A DNA stretch of 63,620 nt from Treponema sp. (GTDB taxonomy: Bacteria > Spirochaetota > Spirochaetia > Treponematales > Breznakiellaceae). The stretch lies in assembly GCA_031279975.1 (NCBI GenBank), contig JAITHL010000191.1, positions 1-63,620 of the forward strand, read 5' to 3'. The notes below the pieces were generated by a model. The model ran no database searches and had not been told where the DNA came from. It saw only the letters and a program-made list of their open reading frames with translations. The first letter of the stretch is position 1; the number at the start of each line of letters is the position of its first letter. Both the position numbers and the translations under genes were made by a program. Below are positions 27,802 to 37,182 of the stretch, one piece after another.

Positions 27802-28952
27802 GGGCCGCTCCGGGCGGGGGCCGCCATATCAGGAGGCGCTTCCAAGAGCCCAGACTGGTGCACGGCGGCCCCCTCAAGGCGCACATCCAGGCCGTTGGGC
27901 GTTATAACCGGGACCACCCGGCCTAAGACTTCCAGGGGCCGTTCCTCGTTAATACGGACCGCCATGGCAAAGCGCACTGGAACCATGCCGGTTATGGCGC
28001 TGAGGGTGTCGTAGCCCGCCAGGAGGGTAAATTCAGTCCCCTCCTGGAGCAGCCGCAGGCCGGCGGCCATCCCCCGCCAGATAACATAGCAGTCCCGGTA
28101 GAGGGGCGGGTCCTGTATCACGGTTTCATAGCTAAAGAAGTCCTTGAGGGTATGGAAGGCCGGAACCGGCATATAGGAAATCAGGAGCCGGGCCTTGTTC
28201 TTAACCGGCTCCGCGGCGTTGGATTCGATAATACGGTTCAGGGCGACCTTGGCGGCCTCGTCCCGGTATTCGGCGAAGAGGTTCCGGGCCGAGGCGTAGA
28301 GATTTAAAATCTCCTCCCGGCTCAGGGAATACCGGTACTTGCCGTCCATTTGAACCGGCGCGGCGCGTTCTTCCCGTTCCAACACGGTTCCCGCATACCC
28401 TTCCCGTCCGCTCCACTTTTCCGGGAGGCGTATGAGGGAAAATTTATAGAGAACCCCCAGGGCGGCTATACTAGTGAGCAGCAGGCAGGCAAGGGCAAGG
28501 GCCGCGCGTTTCCGGCTCCGGGGCAGTTTGGGAACCGGGGGATAGAGGGCGGCGTATTTTCCCTTATTGATCGAGGCGGCCATGGCCTCCGACCCGCCGT
28601 GTTTTCGAATAAGCCTGAGGGCCTTGAGGGATTTCTTGTTTTTCGGCTCCAGGTCCTGCACTTCCAGGTAGTAGTCGATTGCCCGATCCGTATCGCCCCG
28701 GTGTAAAAAATAGACCCCCAAGCCCAGCAATACCCAGGGGTCCCGCATTTTTAACTCCCGGGCCTGCTTAAAATAGCCGTAGGCCCCCCAAAACTGCTTT
28801 GCCCGCAGGCAGGCTACCGCCAAAGTATAGTAGTAGGGAAAGGAGTTATGATACCGGCTGATGTCTATCTTTTCCAGGAACTCTATGGTTTTCTCGTACT
28901 TCCTCCGCCTCAACAGGCGGATCGCGTCGGACAAAATAGGATCAACGAACAT
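27798..28952 (-). CDS. membrane-spanning TPR protein
   Basis: About 384 residues. N-terminal helix-pair repeats (about residues 1-140; [20 protein letters not shown] is a clear TPR) lie in the cytoplasm, followed by one membrane helix ([19 protein letters not shown], about 165-183) and a C-terminal domain with a second helical stretch and a beta-rich end ([19 protein letters not shown]). The start [10 protein letters not shown] at 28952 looks more natural than the upstream ATG at 28991. I do not recognise a named family; similar TPR-TM proteins are common in treponemes. It is coupled to dtd downstream. Confidence 0.72.
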   Translation of the reverse strand: MFVDPILSDAIRLLRRRKYEKTIEFLEKIDISRYHNSFPYYYTLAVACLRAKQFWGAYGYFKQARELKMRDPWVLLGLGVYFLHRGDTDRAIDYYLEVQDLEPKNKKSLKALRLIRKHGGSEAMAASINKGKYAALYPPVPKLPRSRKRAALALACLLLTSIAALGVLYKFSLIRLPEKWSGREGYAGTVLEREERAAPVQMDGKYRYSLSREEILNLYASARNLFAEYRDEAAKVALNRIIESNAAEPVKNKARLLISYMPVPAFHTLKDFFSYETVIQDPPLYRDCYVIWRGMAAGLRLLQEGTEFTLLAGYDTLSAITGMVPVRFAMAVRINEERPLEVLGRVVPVITPNGLDVRLEGAAVHQSGLLEAPPDMAAPARSGP

Positions 28953-29003
28953 CGCGCTACCGCCCGGGGGTATCCGTGCCATCCGTCCCAACGCCCGCGG
29001 GCA

Positions 29004-29804
29004 TTACCTGCCGCCTTCGCCGCCGGTTCCGGCGCCCGATTGATTTAAAAGTTCCGCGATGCGTTTCTGATAGGCGATGATTGCCTGCTCGTAGCCCCGT
29101 TCCCGCCGCTGGTACTCTTCCACCGTTCTCAGGGACTCCTCATGGCTCCATTTCAGCAGGGCAAGCAATTCTTTTTCCACCTTTTTTTGATTGATCAGGG
29201 CGACCCGGTAGAAAGCCGCCTCGTATTTTACGCTTTGGGGATACTGCTCCAGGATCAGGGAAAACATATCCCGCGCCAGGTCCCACTGCCCCAGGGAGTA
29301 TAGGCATTCCCCGGCCCAATAGAGGGCGGCGTATTTCCGGGCCACCAGATAGAGGGTTTCAGGATAGATGCAATCCGCATAGCTTTTGAGCATGATCAAG
29401 CCCTCTTCATAGCGGCCAAGATAATAATACGCCCGGCCTCGGTGGTAGGGGGTCTCATAACTCCAGGAACTATGGGGATACAACCGGACCAGTTCATCCA
29501 TAGATTGGAGCGCCCCCTCGTACTCCCCGGCGCCCATTTCCGCCAGGGCCGTCCAGTACAGGGCTTCGGCCCGCATAGCGCCCTCGGCGGCCTCCTGGAA
29601 ACATAGGCGGAATTCCGCCGCCGCCTCCCGCCACGCGCCGCGCCCAAACCGGTCTAAGCCCCGCTCAAGCCGCGCCGCCGCGCCGCCGGGGTTCTGGGGA
29701 TGGAGCGATCCTGGAAGCAACATACCGGCCCCAAGAAAAACACCGAGGACAAGCGCCCTCAACGGGGGCGGGCCGCCCCCACGGGCGTGGAGAACAATAC
29801 GCAT
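29004..29804 (-). CDS. exported TPR protein (YbgF/CpoB-like architecture)
   Basis: About 266 residues: a signal peptide or N-terminal anchor (LRALVLGVFLGAGMLLPG) and then tandem TPR units (GEYEGALQSMDELVRLYPHSS; GRYEEGLIMLKSYADCI; GQWDLARDMFSLILEQYPQS), ending in a coiled-coil stretch (EEYQRRERGYEQAIIAYQKR). The outer-membrane-lipoprotein/CpoB class shares this architecture, but no specific assignment is safe. ATGs at 29810 and 29804 are possible; GAGG is nine bases from the second, which I prefer. It precedes the membrane TPR gene by 51 bases on the same strand. Confidence 0.7.
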   Translation of the reverse strand: MRIVLHARGGGPPPLRALVLGVFLGAGMLLPGSLHPQNPGGAAARLERGLDRFGRGAWREAAAEFRLCFQEAAEGAMRAEALYWTALAEMGAGEYEGALQSMDELVRLYPHSSWSYETPYHRGRAYYYLGRYEEGLIMLKSYADCIYPETLYLVARKYAALYWAGECLYSLGQWDLARDMFSLILEQYPQSVKYEAAFYRVALINQKKVEKELLALLKWSHEESLRTVEEYQRRERGYEQAIIAYQKRIAELLNQSGAGTGGEGGR

Positions 29805-29856
29805 TACCATAGGCCTCTATAGTACCCCCTTCGGCAAAAACAGGCATTCTCTTAAG

Positions 29857-29902
29857 GAAGCGCTGATTGCGGGCCGGAGGTCCGGCGTCCAGTTAATCAG
29901 TG
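29857..29902. repeat. REP-like hairpin with GCGCTGATT motif
   Basis: GAAGCGCTGATT (29857-29868) and TTAATCAGTG (29893-29902) flank an inner GCCGGA/TCCGGC stem. The motif recurs in other spacers at 5724, 39951, 40071, 46296 and 56012. Confidence 0.55.
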
Positions 29903-29958
29903 TTGCCCCAGGGAACCGGTGAAATCCCGGGGGCGTCCCCGCCGCAGCGCCGGCCCGG

Positions 29959-30612
29959 TTAATCCCCCCTGAGCGAGCGGATCAGGGCCTCCGTATCCGG
30001 CGCGGAGAAAAAAGCGGCCCCCGTAACCAGTATGTCCGCCCCGGCTTCCCGGGCCGCCGCGGCGGTGTCTTGATTTATACCCCCGTCAACGGAGATAAGG
30101 AAGGGAAGCCGCCGGGCGTTTCTATAGGCGGCAAGGGTTTTTACCTTTTCAAAACACTCCGTGATGAGCCGCTGCCCCCCGTATCCGGGGTTGACGGTCA
30201 TAACCAGGACCAGGTCCGCAAAGGGAAGCAACGGTTCCAGGGCGGACGCGGGGGTGGCGGGGACAATGGCGACCCCGGCCTTTTTTCCCAAATCATGGAC
30301 GGCAGTGATAATCCGGTGGGAATGGACCGCCGCTTCGGCGTGGAAGGTAATATAATCGGCCCCGGACTGGGAAAAATCCGCGATATGCCGTTCCGGCTCG
30401 CATACCATAAGGTGGACATCGAAGAGCGCGGACGAGCGGGGCCGCAAATCCGCGACCATTTTAGCGCCGAAGGTCAGGGGGGGGACAAACCGCCCGTCCA
30501 TAACGTCTAAATGCACCCACCCGGCGCCGGACCGGTCGACGGCTTGAACCGCGCCGGCCATATTGGAAAAATCCGCCCCCAGCACCGAAGGGGCGATAAT
30601 GGTTTTTCGCAT
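29959..30612 (-). CDS. rpe: ribulose-phosphate 3-epimerase
   Basis: A 217-residue TIM-barrel enzyme interconverting ribulose-5-phosphate and xylulose-5-phosphate in the pentose phosphate pathway. Motifs: LGADFSNMAGAV, HLDVMDGRFVPPLTFG (metal-binding Asp/His), LVMTVNPGYGGQ and ISVDGGINQDTA. Length is typical. It stands alone on the minus strand, divergent from the TPR-greA operon, with the promoter for that operon starting 29 bases from its ATG. Confidence 0.96.
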   Translation of the reverse strand: MRKTIIAPSVLGADFSNMAGAVQAVDRSGAGWVHLDVMDGRFVPPLTFGAKMVADLRPRSSALFDVHLMVCEPERHIADFSQSGADYITFHAEAAVHSHRIITAVHDLGKKAGVAIVPATPASALEPLLPFADLVLVMTVNPGYGGQRLITECFEKVKTLAAYRNARRLPFLISVDGGINQDTAAAAREAGADILVTGAAFFSAPDTEALIRSLRGD

Positions 30613-30640
30613 GGGCCGATCATACCGTCCACCGGCCCCC

Positions 30641-30668
30641 TTGTAAAGAACTCAAAACATGCTATAAT
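30641..30668 (+). promoter_or_regulatory. sigma-70 promoter for the TPR-greA-VWA operon
   Basis: TTGTAA (30641-30646), a 16-base spacer and a perfect TATAAT (30663-30668), the best promoter match in the window. The predicted start, near 30675, leaves a leader of about 60 bases before the ATG at 30734. Confidence 0.68.
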
Positions 30669-30733
30669 GGGCTTGTTGAGCGGCTTCAGGTTCCCCGGCG
30701 GCGGCCCGGGAAAACAAACGTTGGCGAAGCAGT

Positions 30734-31684
30734 ATGCAGGTTATGGTTGAACAGATAGACGAAGTGCCCGGGCTTATTCAGAAAGCCTATGATACCCTTA
30801 AAGCCTCTGACGCGCATACCGCTCAAGCAATCCTTGACGAGGCGCTTAAAAAGGACTATGAGAACGAGGAGGTCCTGTACGCCTCAAAATGCGTCGCCTG
30901 GTGGCTCCACCGGCTCCAACGGCTCGAAGACCTCCCGCATCCCTATGAAAAGGGCGGGTATATGCTCTCCCAATGGAAGGCTTTTTACCATTTTCTCGAT
31001 AGGATTGGGGAACCCAATGAGCGGTGCCTCTACGCGGTCCGGCGCTATGTATACTCCGCCACCCTGCGGTTCTTTGAGGATGTTTTGGGAGACGGGGTAA
31101 ACGCCCATGATCCGGGCCTCCTGCTCCAGGTGGGCCGTTGTTACAAAGGGGTGGGCAACTACGACCTTGCCCTCAACTACCTCCAGCAGGCGGTGCAGTT
31201 CAGGCGGGAGGACGGGGAAACCCTGTCGGAACTGGCGGACGTTAACGCCCTGCTGGGGGACACCACCGCCGCGAAGGCCCTGTTCCGGGAGGCCTTCTTT
31301 ATGGACCCCCAGGGAATAGACCTGCGGGCCATGGAATCGGAAATGATCATCCGCCTCCGGGACCGGGTTATGGGGATGGGGAAAACCGGCGGCGAGCTGT
31401 TAGAATGGATGCCGATTTATGGCTGCCTTTTCGGGGTCTTTTCCATTAAACGGGAACTCCGCCCGGTGGAATTGGGCAGGTTAAAGCAATCTATCTTCTC
31501 CCTGGAAAATGAAATCCGCAGCCGCCCGAATAATATGCCCCTGCTTATCCCCCGGCTCATAAACCGTTATTTCTGGCTGATCGATCATTACGAGAACATG
31601 CGGGAGGACCCGGGGTTAATTGAAGAAACCATGCTCAAAATCAAAATAATTGACGCGGAAATATACAAGCAGTATATACAGTGA
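30734..31684 (+). CDS. cytoplasmic TPR protein
   Basis: A 316-residue protein without signal peptide or membrane helix, built from helix-pair repeats; VGNYDLALNYLQQAVQFRREDG and NALLGDTTAAKALFREAFFMDPQ are clear TPR units. No catalytic motif is seen. It is the first gene after a strong promoter and lies about 110 bases upstream of the long greA, so it may be a partner of the transcription factor or of the N-terminal repeat domain of that protein; this is inference from position. An in-frame ATG at 30743 is an alternative start. Confidence 0.72.
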   Translation: MQVMVEQIDEVPGLIQKAYDTLKASDAHTAQAILDEALKKDYENEEVLYASKCVAWWLHRLQRLEDLPHPYEKGGYMLSQWKAFYHFLDRIGEPNERCLYAVRRYVYSATLRFFEDVLGDGVNAHDPGLLLQVGRCYKGVGNYDLALNYLQQAVQFRREDGETLSELADVNALLGDTTAAKALFREAFFMDPQGIDLRAMESEMIIRLRDRVMGMGKTGGELLEWMPIYGCLFGVFSIKRELRPVELGRLKQSIFSLENEIRSRPNNMPLLIPRLINRYFWLIDHYENMREDPGLIEETMLKIKIIDAEIYKQYIQ

Positions 31685-31795
31685 GTTTGTCCGGGGCGCA
31701 AGCTTTCGCGGCGGACCCAGTATACCATGATTTTGAAGGCCCCGGGCCGGACGCGCCGTTTATCGGCCCGCCTTCCCGGCGCAAGGAGTTACAAG

Positions 31796-34489
31796 ATGGC
31801 TGAAGCCCTCCTTAAGAACATACAGGACATGCTGAATGAGGAAAAGTGGACCAGAGCCGCCCTCAGCAATTATTCCACCAGCCAGTTTAAGGATTTGGAC
31901 CTTATCTTAAAAGAAGCCTGGGAAAAACGGGCCTATGACGATCTGAAAAAAACCTGCGACGAACACCTGGGGCATACCAAGAACAGCATCATCGCCCTCT
32001 ACCTGTCCGGCATGATTGCCCTGTCCCGGCAGATCATCGACGACGCCGCGCTTATCAGCCTGGTAAGCATCTTTATGGATAACCATAAGTGGATGATTGT
32101 TAAATACCTCTGCGAGCGGATTCTTGATTACGGGGAATCCAAATTCGCCCTGCGGACCCTGGCGGAGTGCTATAAGAACGATAATGAGGAAGAAGCGGTT
32201 TTCGGCCTGTGGGAACGGCTGGTTAAGGTTGATTATGAGGAAGCGGACCTGGCAAAAGCCCTGGCCGAGCGCTTTGAAAAGGCGCAAAAAAACGAAGAGG
32301 CGGTTGATTACTATAAAAAAGCCCTCCACCGGTATATCAATAAGCAGCTTTTTACCAATGTCCGGGAAATCTGGGCGAAGATACTGCATTTCTGCCCCGA
32401 GGATATCGATTTCTTCCTCCATGTACAGAAGAAAATCGCCAAGAATATCAGCGAAGACAAGGCGTCGGCCCTGTTGGAAGACGTATACGCCTCTTGCAGG
32501 GCCCGCTCGGATATTGATACCGCCATCGCCATCCTCAAACTGATGCTCCAGTATAAAGAAAATAACGAGAATGCCCGGAAGGAGATTACCGAGTGTTTCC
32601 AGTTGAAATACGCCGGCCACAGCCAATTGCAAGAGTACATCCGCATATCCAACCTTTCCCAGAAATGGCGGAATATCCATGAGGCTGTGCAGGATTTTGA
32701 AAAACACATCGCCTTTGACAAGGGGAATTTTGTGTTCCACCGGACCTGGGGGGTCGGGCGGATCGCGAATATCCAGGGGGATGAGATACTTATCGATTTT
32801 TCAAAAAAACGGGATCACGCCATGTCCCTGAAAATGGCGGTGAACGCCCTGCAAACCCTGTCAAAAACCCATATCTGGGTCCTCAAGGCGACCTTGAAAA
32901 AAGAAAAGCTCCACGAGCGGGTTAAGAATGAACCCGGCTGGGCGCTCAAAACGGTGATCCGGAGTTTCGGCAATTCCTGCGATATTAAACGGATCAAGAC
33001 GGAGCTGGTTCCGTCGGTGCTCTCCGCCGGGGAATGGACCGCCTGGAGCGCCAAGGCCCGGGAGGTTTTAAAGTCCGATCCTTCCCTGGGGGTGAGCCCT
33101 GATAATATTGATCTCTATACGGTCCGGGAACGGCCCATCAGCATTGATGAAAAACTCTACAATGAATTCAAAGCTCAAAAGAATTTTTTTGACCGGGCCC
33201 AGACCATACGGAACTATGTATCCCAAAGGGAGGCGGAACCGGATTCGGAATACTTTACCGAAATGTTTAACTATTTTTCCGCCTATCTCCGGTCCCGGAA
33301 CCAAATTACCGAGCAGGTGGCGGCCTCCTATCTTTTGGTCAAGCAGCTGGCGGCCCAGTACCCCCATCTGAGCGCGGGCTTAAGCCTGAATTTTATCGAG
33401 CTATTTGAAGCCATTGAGGATGTGCCGGCGCTTTTTGTAAACCTGAAGGACGCCAAATTAAAAGAAGAGTTTTTACATCATATCAAACTCTTTGTCCCCT
33501 CCTGGCCGGATATGTATGTAAAACTCTTCCCCCACGCCTTGAACCGTTCCATCATTGAGAGCCTGGAAAAAGAGGGCCATGAAGACAAGCTGATCGGCAT
33601 GATCCAGCACTGTTTTGAGAATTTCCGGGAAAACCGGGAAGCGGTGGTGTGGATATACAAAAACCTGAACAGGGCCGCTTGGTTTGAAAAGGCCGGCATA
33701 TCCTTTGAAAAGCAGCTTATCACCCTGATCCACCTCCTGGATATTACCTACCGGGAGATTGAAAACCACCGGGATACCACGGAAAACCGGAAGATCAATA
33801 AGCAGGTATATACCATTCTCTTTAAAGACAAGGCCCTGAACTCCTATATCGATACCGCCGATACGGATACCATTTTACGGATATTTACCTTTATCGAGGA
33901 TGTCAAGGACCTGGACCCGGCGGATAAAATGAAATTGAGAAACCATATCCTGGACCGGCATCCCTCCTTCAAATTCTTTGGGGACCCGAAGAAAACCGTG
34001 ATTACCCGGCGGCTTATGGTTACGCAGGCGAAATACGAAGAAAAGAAGCGGCAGCTTGCCCGTCTTACCGATGAGGAACTCCGGGCGAATACCAAAGAAA
34101 TCTCCTTTGCCAGGGACCTGGGGGACCTGCGGGAAAACGCCGAATATAAGGCGGCCAAGGAAAAACAGGGCCTGCTGGATAAGCAGATCAAAACCCTCCA
34201 GGAAGAGATAGAGCGGGCGCAGGTGTTTAATCCGGCGGAACTTGCCGCTGACCAGGTATCCTTTGGGACCCGGGTAACCCTTATCAATGAATCCACCGGC
34301 AAGGCGGAGGAATACACCATCCTGGGTCCCTGGGAATCGGATCCGGATCAGGGTGTTATTTCCTACCAGTCGCCCTTCGGCAGCGCGATGCTCCATAAAA
34401 AGGCGGGGGAAACCTTTTGTTTTATCAGAAACAAAGAGGAAAATATCTCCTACCTGGTACAAACGATCAGGGCGGCGGCTTTTGCGTAA
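31796..34489 (+). CDS. greA: transcription elongation factor GreA with giant N-terminal helical domain
   Basis: About 897 residues. The last 155 or so (from about residue 741) form a GreA/GreB protein: coiled coil with the acidic tip GDLRENAEYKAAKEKQG, which enters the RNA polymerase secondary channel to stimulate transcript cleavage, then the FKBP-like C-terminal domain (VSFGTRVTLINESTG ... ISYQSPFGSAMLHKKAG). The first 740 residues are largely helical repeats unlike normal GreA (158 residues). This long form is typical of spirochaetes such as T. pallidum. An AAGGAG site before the ATG at 31796 overrides an open extension to 31727. Confidence 0.92.
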   Translation: MAEALLKNIQDMLNEEKWTRAALSNYSTSQFKDLDLILKEAWEKRAYDDLKKTCDEHLGHTKNSIIALYLSGMIALSRQIIDDAALISLVSIFMDNHKWMIVKYLCERILDYGESKFALRTLAECYKNDNEEEAVFGLWERLVKVDYEEADLAKALAERFEKAQKNEEAVDYYKKALHRYINKQLFTNVREIWAKILHFCPEDIDFFLHVQKKIAKNISEDKASALLEDVYASCRARSDIDTAIAILKLMLQYKENNENARKEITECFQLKYAGHSQLQEYIRISNLSQKWRNIHEAVQDFEKHIAFDKGNFVFHRTWGVGRIANIQGDEILIDFSKKRDHAMSLKMAVNALQTLSKTHIWVLKATLKKEKLHERVKNEPGWALKTVIRSFGNSCDIKRIKTELVPSVLSAGEWTAWSAKAREVLKSDPSLGVSPDNIDLYTVRERPISIDEKLYNEFKAQKNFFDRAQTIRNYVSQREAEPDSEYFTEMFNYFSAYLRSRNQITEQVAASYLLVKQLAAQYPHLSAGLSLNFIELFEAIEDVPALFVNLKDAKLKEEFLHHIKLFVPSWPDMYVKLFPHALNRSIIESLEKEGHEDKLIGMIQHCFENFRENREAVVWIYKNLNRAAWFEKAGISFEKQLITLIHLLDITYREIENHRDTTENRKINKQVYTILFKDKALNSYIDTADTDTILRIFTFIEDVKDLDPADKMKLRNHILDRHPSFKFFGDPKKTVITRRLMVTQAKYEEKKRQLARLTDEELRANTKEISFARDLGDLRENAEYKAAKEKQGLLDKQIKTLQEEIERAQVFNPAELAADQVSFGTRVTLINESTGKAEEYTILGPWESDPDQGVISYQSPFGSAMLHKKAGETFCFIRNKEENISYLVQTIRAAAFA

Positions 34490-34539
34490 GGGCCGGCTAA
34501 CGGCGGGGAACGCCAGCGCTCCCATAGGGTAAGAACCGG

Positions 34540-37164
34540 ATGAAAAAAAACCAGGCGCCAAAGGCCATTGCCAAAAATTCGCTGATACGAGCAATGAGCG
34601 TTCTCTTATTCAGCTTGTACATTGTTTTTTTTACCTTTGGGCAGCCGGGGCCTTCCGACCTCATCCTGCTGCTTGATACTTCCGCCGGCATGAGCCCCTA
34701 TTACCGGGAGGTAAAGGAGTATGTTACCGGTTCTTTCCTGCGGGATTTTTTGCGGGTGGGGGATACGTTTCATCTTATATCCTTTTCCAACGCGCCCCGG
34801 GTTGAAATATCCCGCCGGGTTGAAGGGGTTGGGGACCTGGAGACCATTATCGGACGGCTCTTCCTCATGTATCCCCTGGAACCGCGCCCGGATATTCCCG
34901 GAGTACTGCGGTACGCGGAGCGGTATATCGGCGATCTTCCCAAGGGGAGGCCGAAAAAAATAGTGCTTATCACTAAGGGAGCCGTCCCCTTAACGATTCC
35001 AGAAAGCGTTCTACAGGAAACCGCTGACCGTTTAGAGCAAGGGGGGCATGCTTTTCGCTTGGTAACCCTCCCCTTTAACCAAGCTCCGGCGCGGACCGCC
35101 CCGCCGGCGGGTCAAATCGCGCAGCCGGAAATCCAGGGCGGGACGCCGCCGGCGCGGGATGCCGATGCAATGCCGGTTCAGAATAATGTGTCCCTGCAAA
35201 GCCGTATACCGCAACAGCCAGCCCAGACCGTTCAGCCCCAGGCCCAGAATAGAACGCCGCAGCCGCAGACACCCGCGCAAACCAGGACACCGCAACAGCC
35301 CGCCCAGCCCCAGGCACAGAATAGAACGCCGCAACAGCAGACGACGCCGCAAACCAGGACGCCGCAACAGTCCGCCCAGCCCGTCCAGCCCCAGGCCCAG
35401 AATAGAACGCCGCAGCAGCAGACGACACCGCAAACCAGAACGCCGCAACAGTCCGCCCAAACCGTCCAGCAGCAGGCCCAGAATAGAACGCCGCCGCAAC
35501 AGACGCCGCCGCAGACCAGAACGCCGCAACAGCCAGCCCAGACCGCCCAACCACAGGCACAGAATAGAGCGCCGCAGCCGCAGACTCAGACCCAGGGCGG
35601 AACGCCGCCACAGACCACCCAAACCGCTCAACCGCAGGCCCAGAATAGAACGCCGCAACAACAGCAGACACCGCCGCAGACCAGGACGCCGCAACAGCCA
35701 GCCCAGACCGCCCAGCCCCAGGCCCAGAATAGAACGCCGCAGCAGCAGACGACACCGCAAACCAGGACGCCGCAACAGCCAGCCCAGACCGCCCAGCCGC
35801 AGGCCCAGAATAGAACGCCGCAACAGCAGACGCCGCCGCAGACCAGGACGCCGCAACAGCAGACTCAGACCGCCCAGCCCCAGGCCCAAAATAGAACGCC
35901 GCAACAGTCCGCCCAAACCGTCCAGCAGCAGGCCCAGAATAGAACGCCGCCGCAGACCCAGGGCGGAACACCGCAACAGCCAGCCCAGACCGCCCAGCCC
36001 CAGGCACAGAATAGAACGCCGCCGCAGACCAGGACGCCGCAACAGCCAGCCCAGGCCCAGCCGCAGGCCCAGAATAGAGCGCCGCCGCAACAGACGCCAC
36101 CGCAAACCAGGACATCACAGCCGTTAGCCCAGAAGACCGCCCAGCCCCAGGCCCAGAATAGAGCGCTGCCGCAGCAGATGCCGCCGCAAACCAGGACACC
36201 GCCACAGCAGACTCAGACCGCCCAGCCCCAGGCCCAGAATAGAACGCCGCCGCAACCACCGCCGCAGACCAGGACGCCGCAACAGCCAGCCCAGCCACAG
36301 GCCCAACCCCAAAGCAGCCAAACAGAGCGTTCACACCAAACGGGTATTGACAGGGAATTCCAGGACGAATTGCAATTTCCCCTCCCCCTCCCCTTCCCCT
36401 TCCTAGCCGGGCTCGGCCTGGGGATTTTAGGCATCCTGTCATTTTTCAGCGTTTTGCTCCTGCGGAATATGCACCGTTCGCCCAATCAGACAATGGCCTA
36501 TGTGGCGGGAAGAACCGTTCCTTCCCGGCCAAAAGACGCGGGGCGGATCGAAGAGCCGGCCAAACCTGGCCGTATCCGGCAGGACCGTTTAAACGAGTCC
36601 GCGGCCCGGCGGCAAACGGAGACCTTGACCGCCTGGACGCGGACCGCGGATGCCCCCGTTCCCGCGGCTCCAGCCCCGCTTCAGGCGAAAAGCGCCGCTC
36701 TGGTTTTTGACGGGCCTCCCATGCTTTCAATATTTGTGGAAGATCAGAATACCAATATCGGCAGGCGAAATGTGCATATCCTGAAACAAGGGTATACCTA
36801 TACCCTGGGGGGCGGCAAATCGGATTTCCTCATTTTCCTGGTTCCCCTGCCGGCCCATATCGGCGAAATCTATTTTGACGGCCAGGGATGCTCCTTTATT
36901 CCCCGAAGACCGGAATTTTTCCCTGACCTTGGCGCAGCGCCGGTACGGGATTGTATCGGTAAAACAATCAGGGTCGTTTCTGAAAAAAAATACGAGCTGC
37001 GTTTTCGGATAGAACAATATGAAGACCCTCTCAAATCCTTAAACCGCCTGTTAACTTCTATTGACGTTTCCCCCAAACAGACGGCTTGGGTAAAACAAAA
37101 CAGCCCGGGAGCGCAAAATCCCCGGAGGCCGGGCGCGGGATTCACCCTGCCGCGGCCCCGTTAG
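34540..37164 (+). CDS. VWA-domain membrane protein with PQ-rich repeats and FHA-like C-terminus
   Basis: An 874-residue protein. An N-terminal hydrophobic segment (about residues 19-35) is followed by a von Willebrand A domain (about 38-180) with MIDAS-like DTSAG; the last Ser of DxSxS is Gly. Residues about 195-600 are low-complexity Pro/Gln/Thr, with about 14 copies of a unit containing QAQNRTPQQ. A second membrane helix (FLAGLGLGILGILSFFSVLLL cut here, about 613-640) leads to a C-terminal domain (about 715-850) reminiscent of FHA (TYTLGGGKSDFLIF). Expected topology: VWA and repeats in the periplasm, FHA-like part in the cytoplasm. It lies 50 bases after greA. Function unknown. Confidence 0.75.
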   Translation: MKKNQAPKAIAKNSLIRAMSVLLFSLYIVFFTFGQPGPSDLILLLDTSAGMSPYYREVKEYVTGSFLRDFLRVGDTFHLISFSNAPRVEISRRVEGVGDLETIIGRLFLMYPLEPRPDIPGVLRYAERYIGDLPKGRPKKIVLITKGAVPLTIPESVLQETADRLEQGGHAFRLVTLPFNQAPARTAPPAGQIAQPEIQGGTPPARDADAMPVQNNVSLQSRIPQQPAQTVQPQAQNRTPQPQTPAQTRTPQQPAQPQAQNRTPQQQTTPQTRTPQQSAQPVQPQAQNRTPQQQTTPQTRTPQQSAQTVQQQAQNRTPPQQTPPQTRTPQQPAQTAQPQAQNRAPQPQTQTQGGTPPQTTQTAQPQAQNRTPQQQQTPPQTRTPQQPAQTAQPQAQNRTPQQQTTPQTRTPQQPAQTAQPQAQNRTPQQQTPPQTRTPQQQTQTAQPQAQNRTPQQSAQTVQQQAQNRTPPQTQGGTPQQPAQTAQPQAQNRTPPQTRTPQQPAQAQPQAQNRAPPQQTPPQTRTSQPLAQKTAQPQAQNRALPQQMPPQTRTPPQQTQTAQPQAQNRTPPQPPPQTRTPQQPAQPQAQPQSSQTERSHQTGIDREFQDELQFPLPLPFPFLAGLGLGILGILSFFSVLLLRNMHRSPNQTMAYVAGRTVPSRPKDAGRIEEPAKPGRIRQDRLNESAARRQTETLTAWTRTADAPVPAAPAPLQAKSAALVFDGPPMLSIFVEDQNTNIGRRNVHILKQGYTYTLGGGKSDFLIFLVPLPAHIGEIYFDGQGCSFIPRRPEFFPDLGAAPVRDCIGKTIRVVSEKKYELRFRIEQYEDPLKSLNRLLTSIDVSPKQTAWVKQNSPGAQNPRRPGAGFTLPRPR
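35217..36320 (+). repeat. in-frame tandem repeat array encoding PQ-rich units
   Basis: About 14 imperfect units of roughly 48-84 bases, each carrying the sequence for QAQNR followed by TPQQ/APPQ and QTRTPQQ. The array is multiple of three in length, keeps the frame, and creates long open frames on both strands that are not genes. Such arrays change copy number by slippage or recombination. Confidence 0.9.
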
Positions 37165-37182
37165 GGTTTCATCGTATACCAA

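Noticed and set aside
35217-36320. CRISPR-like periodic repeat
   Set aside because: Units are in frame, contiguous and imperfect with no unique spacers; it is a coding tandem repeat.
35032-36442. Long open frames on the minus strand and in a second plus frame across the VWA gene (up to 455 codons)
   Set aside because: They are by-products of the PQ-rich tandem repeat, which lacks stops in several frames. Their translations are low-complexity Arg/Leu/Ala/Ser strings without a ribosome-binding site.
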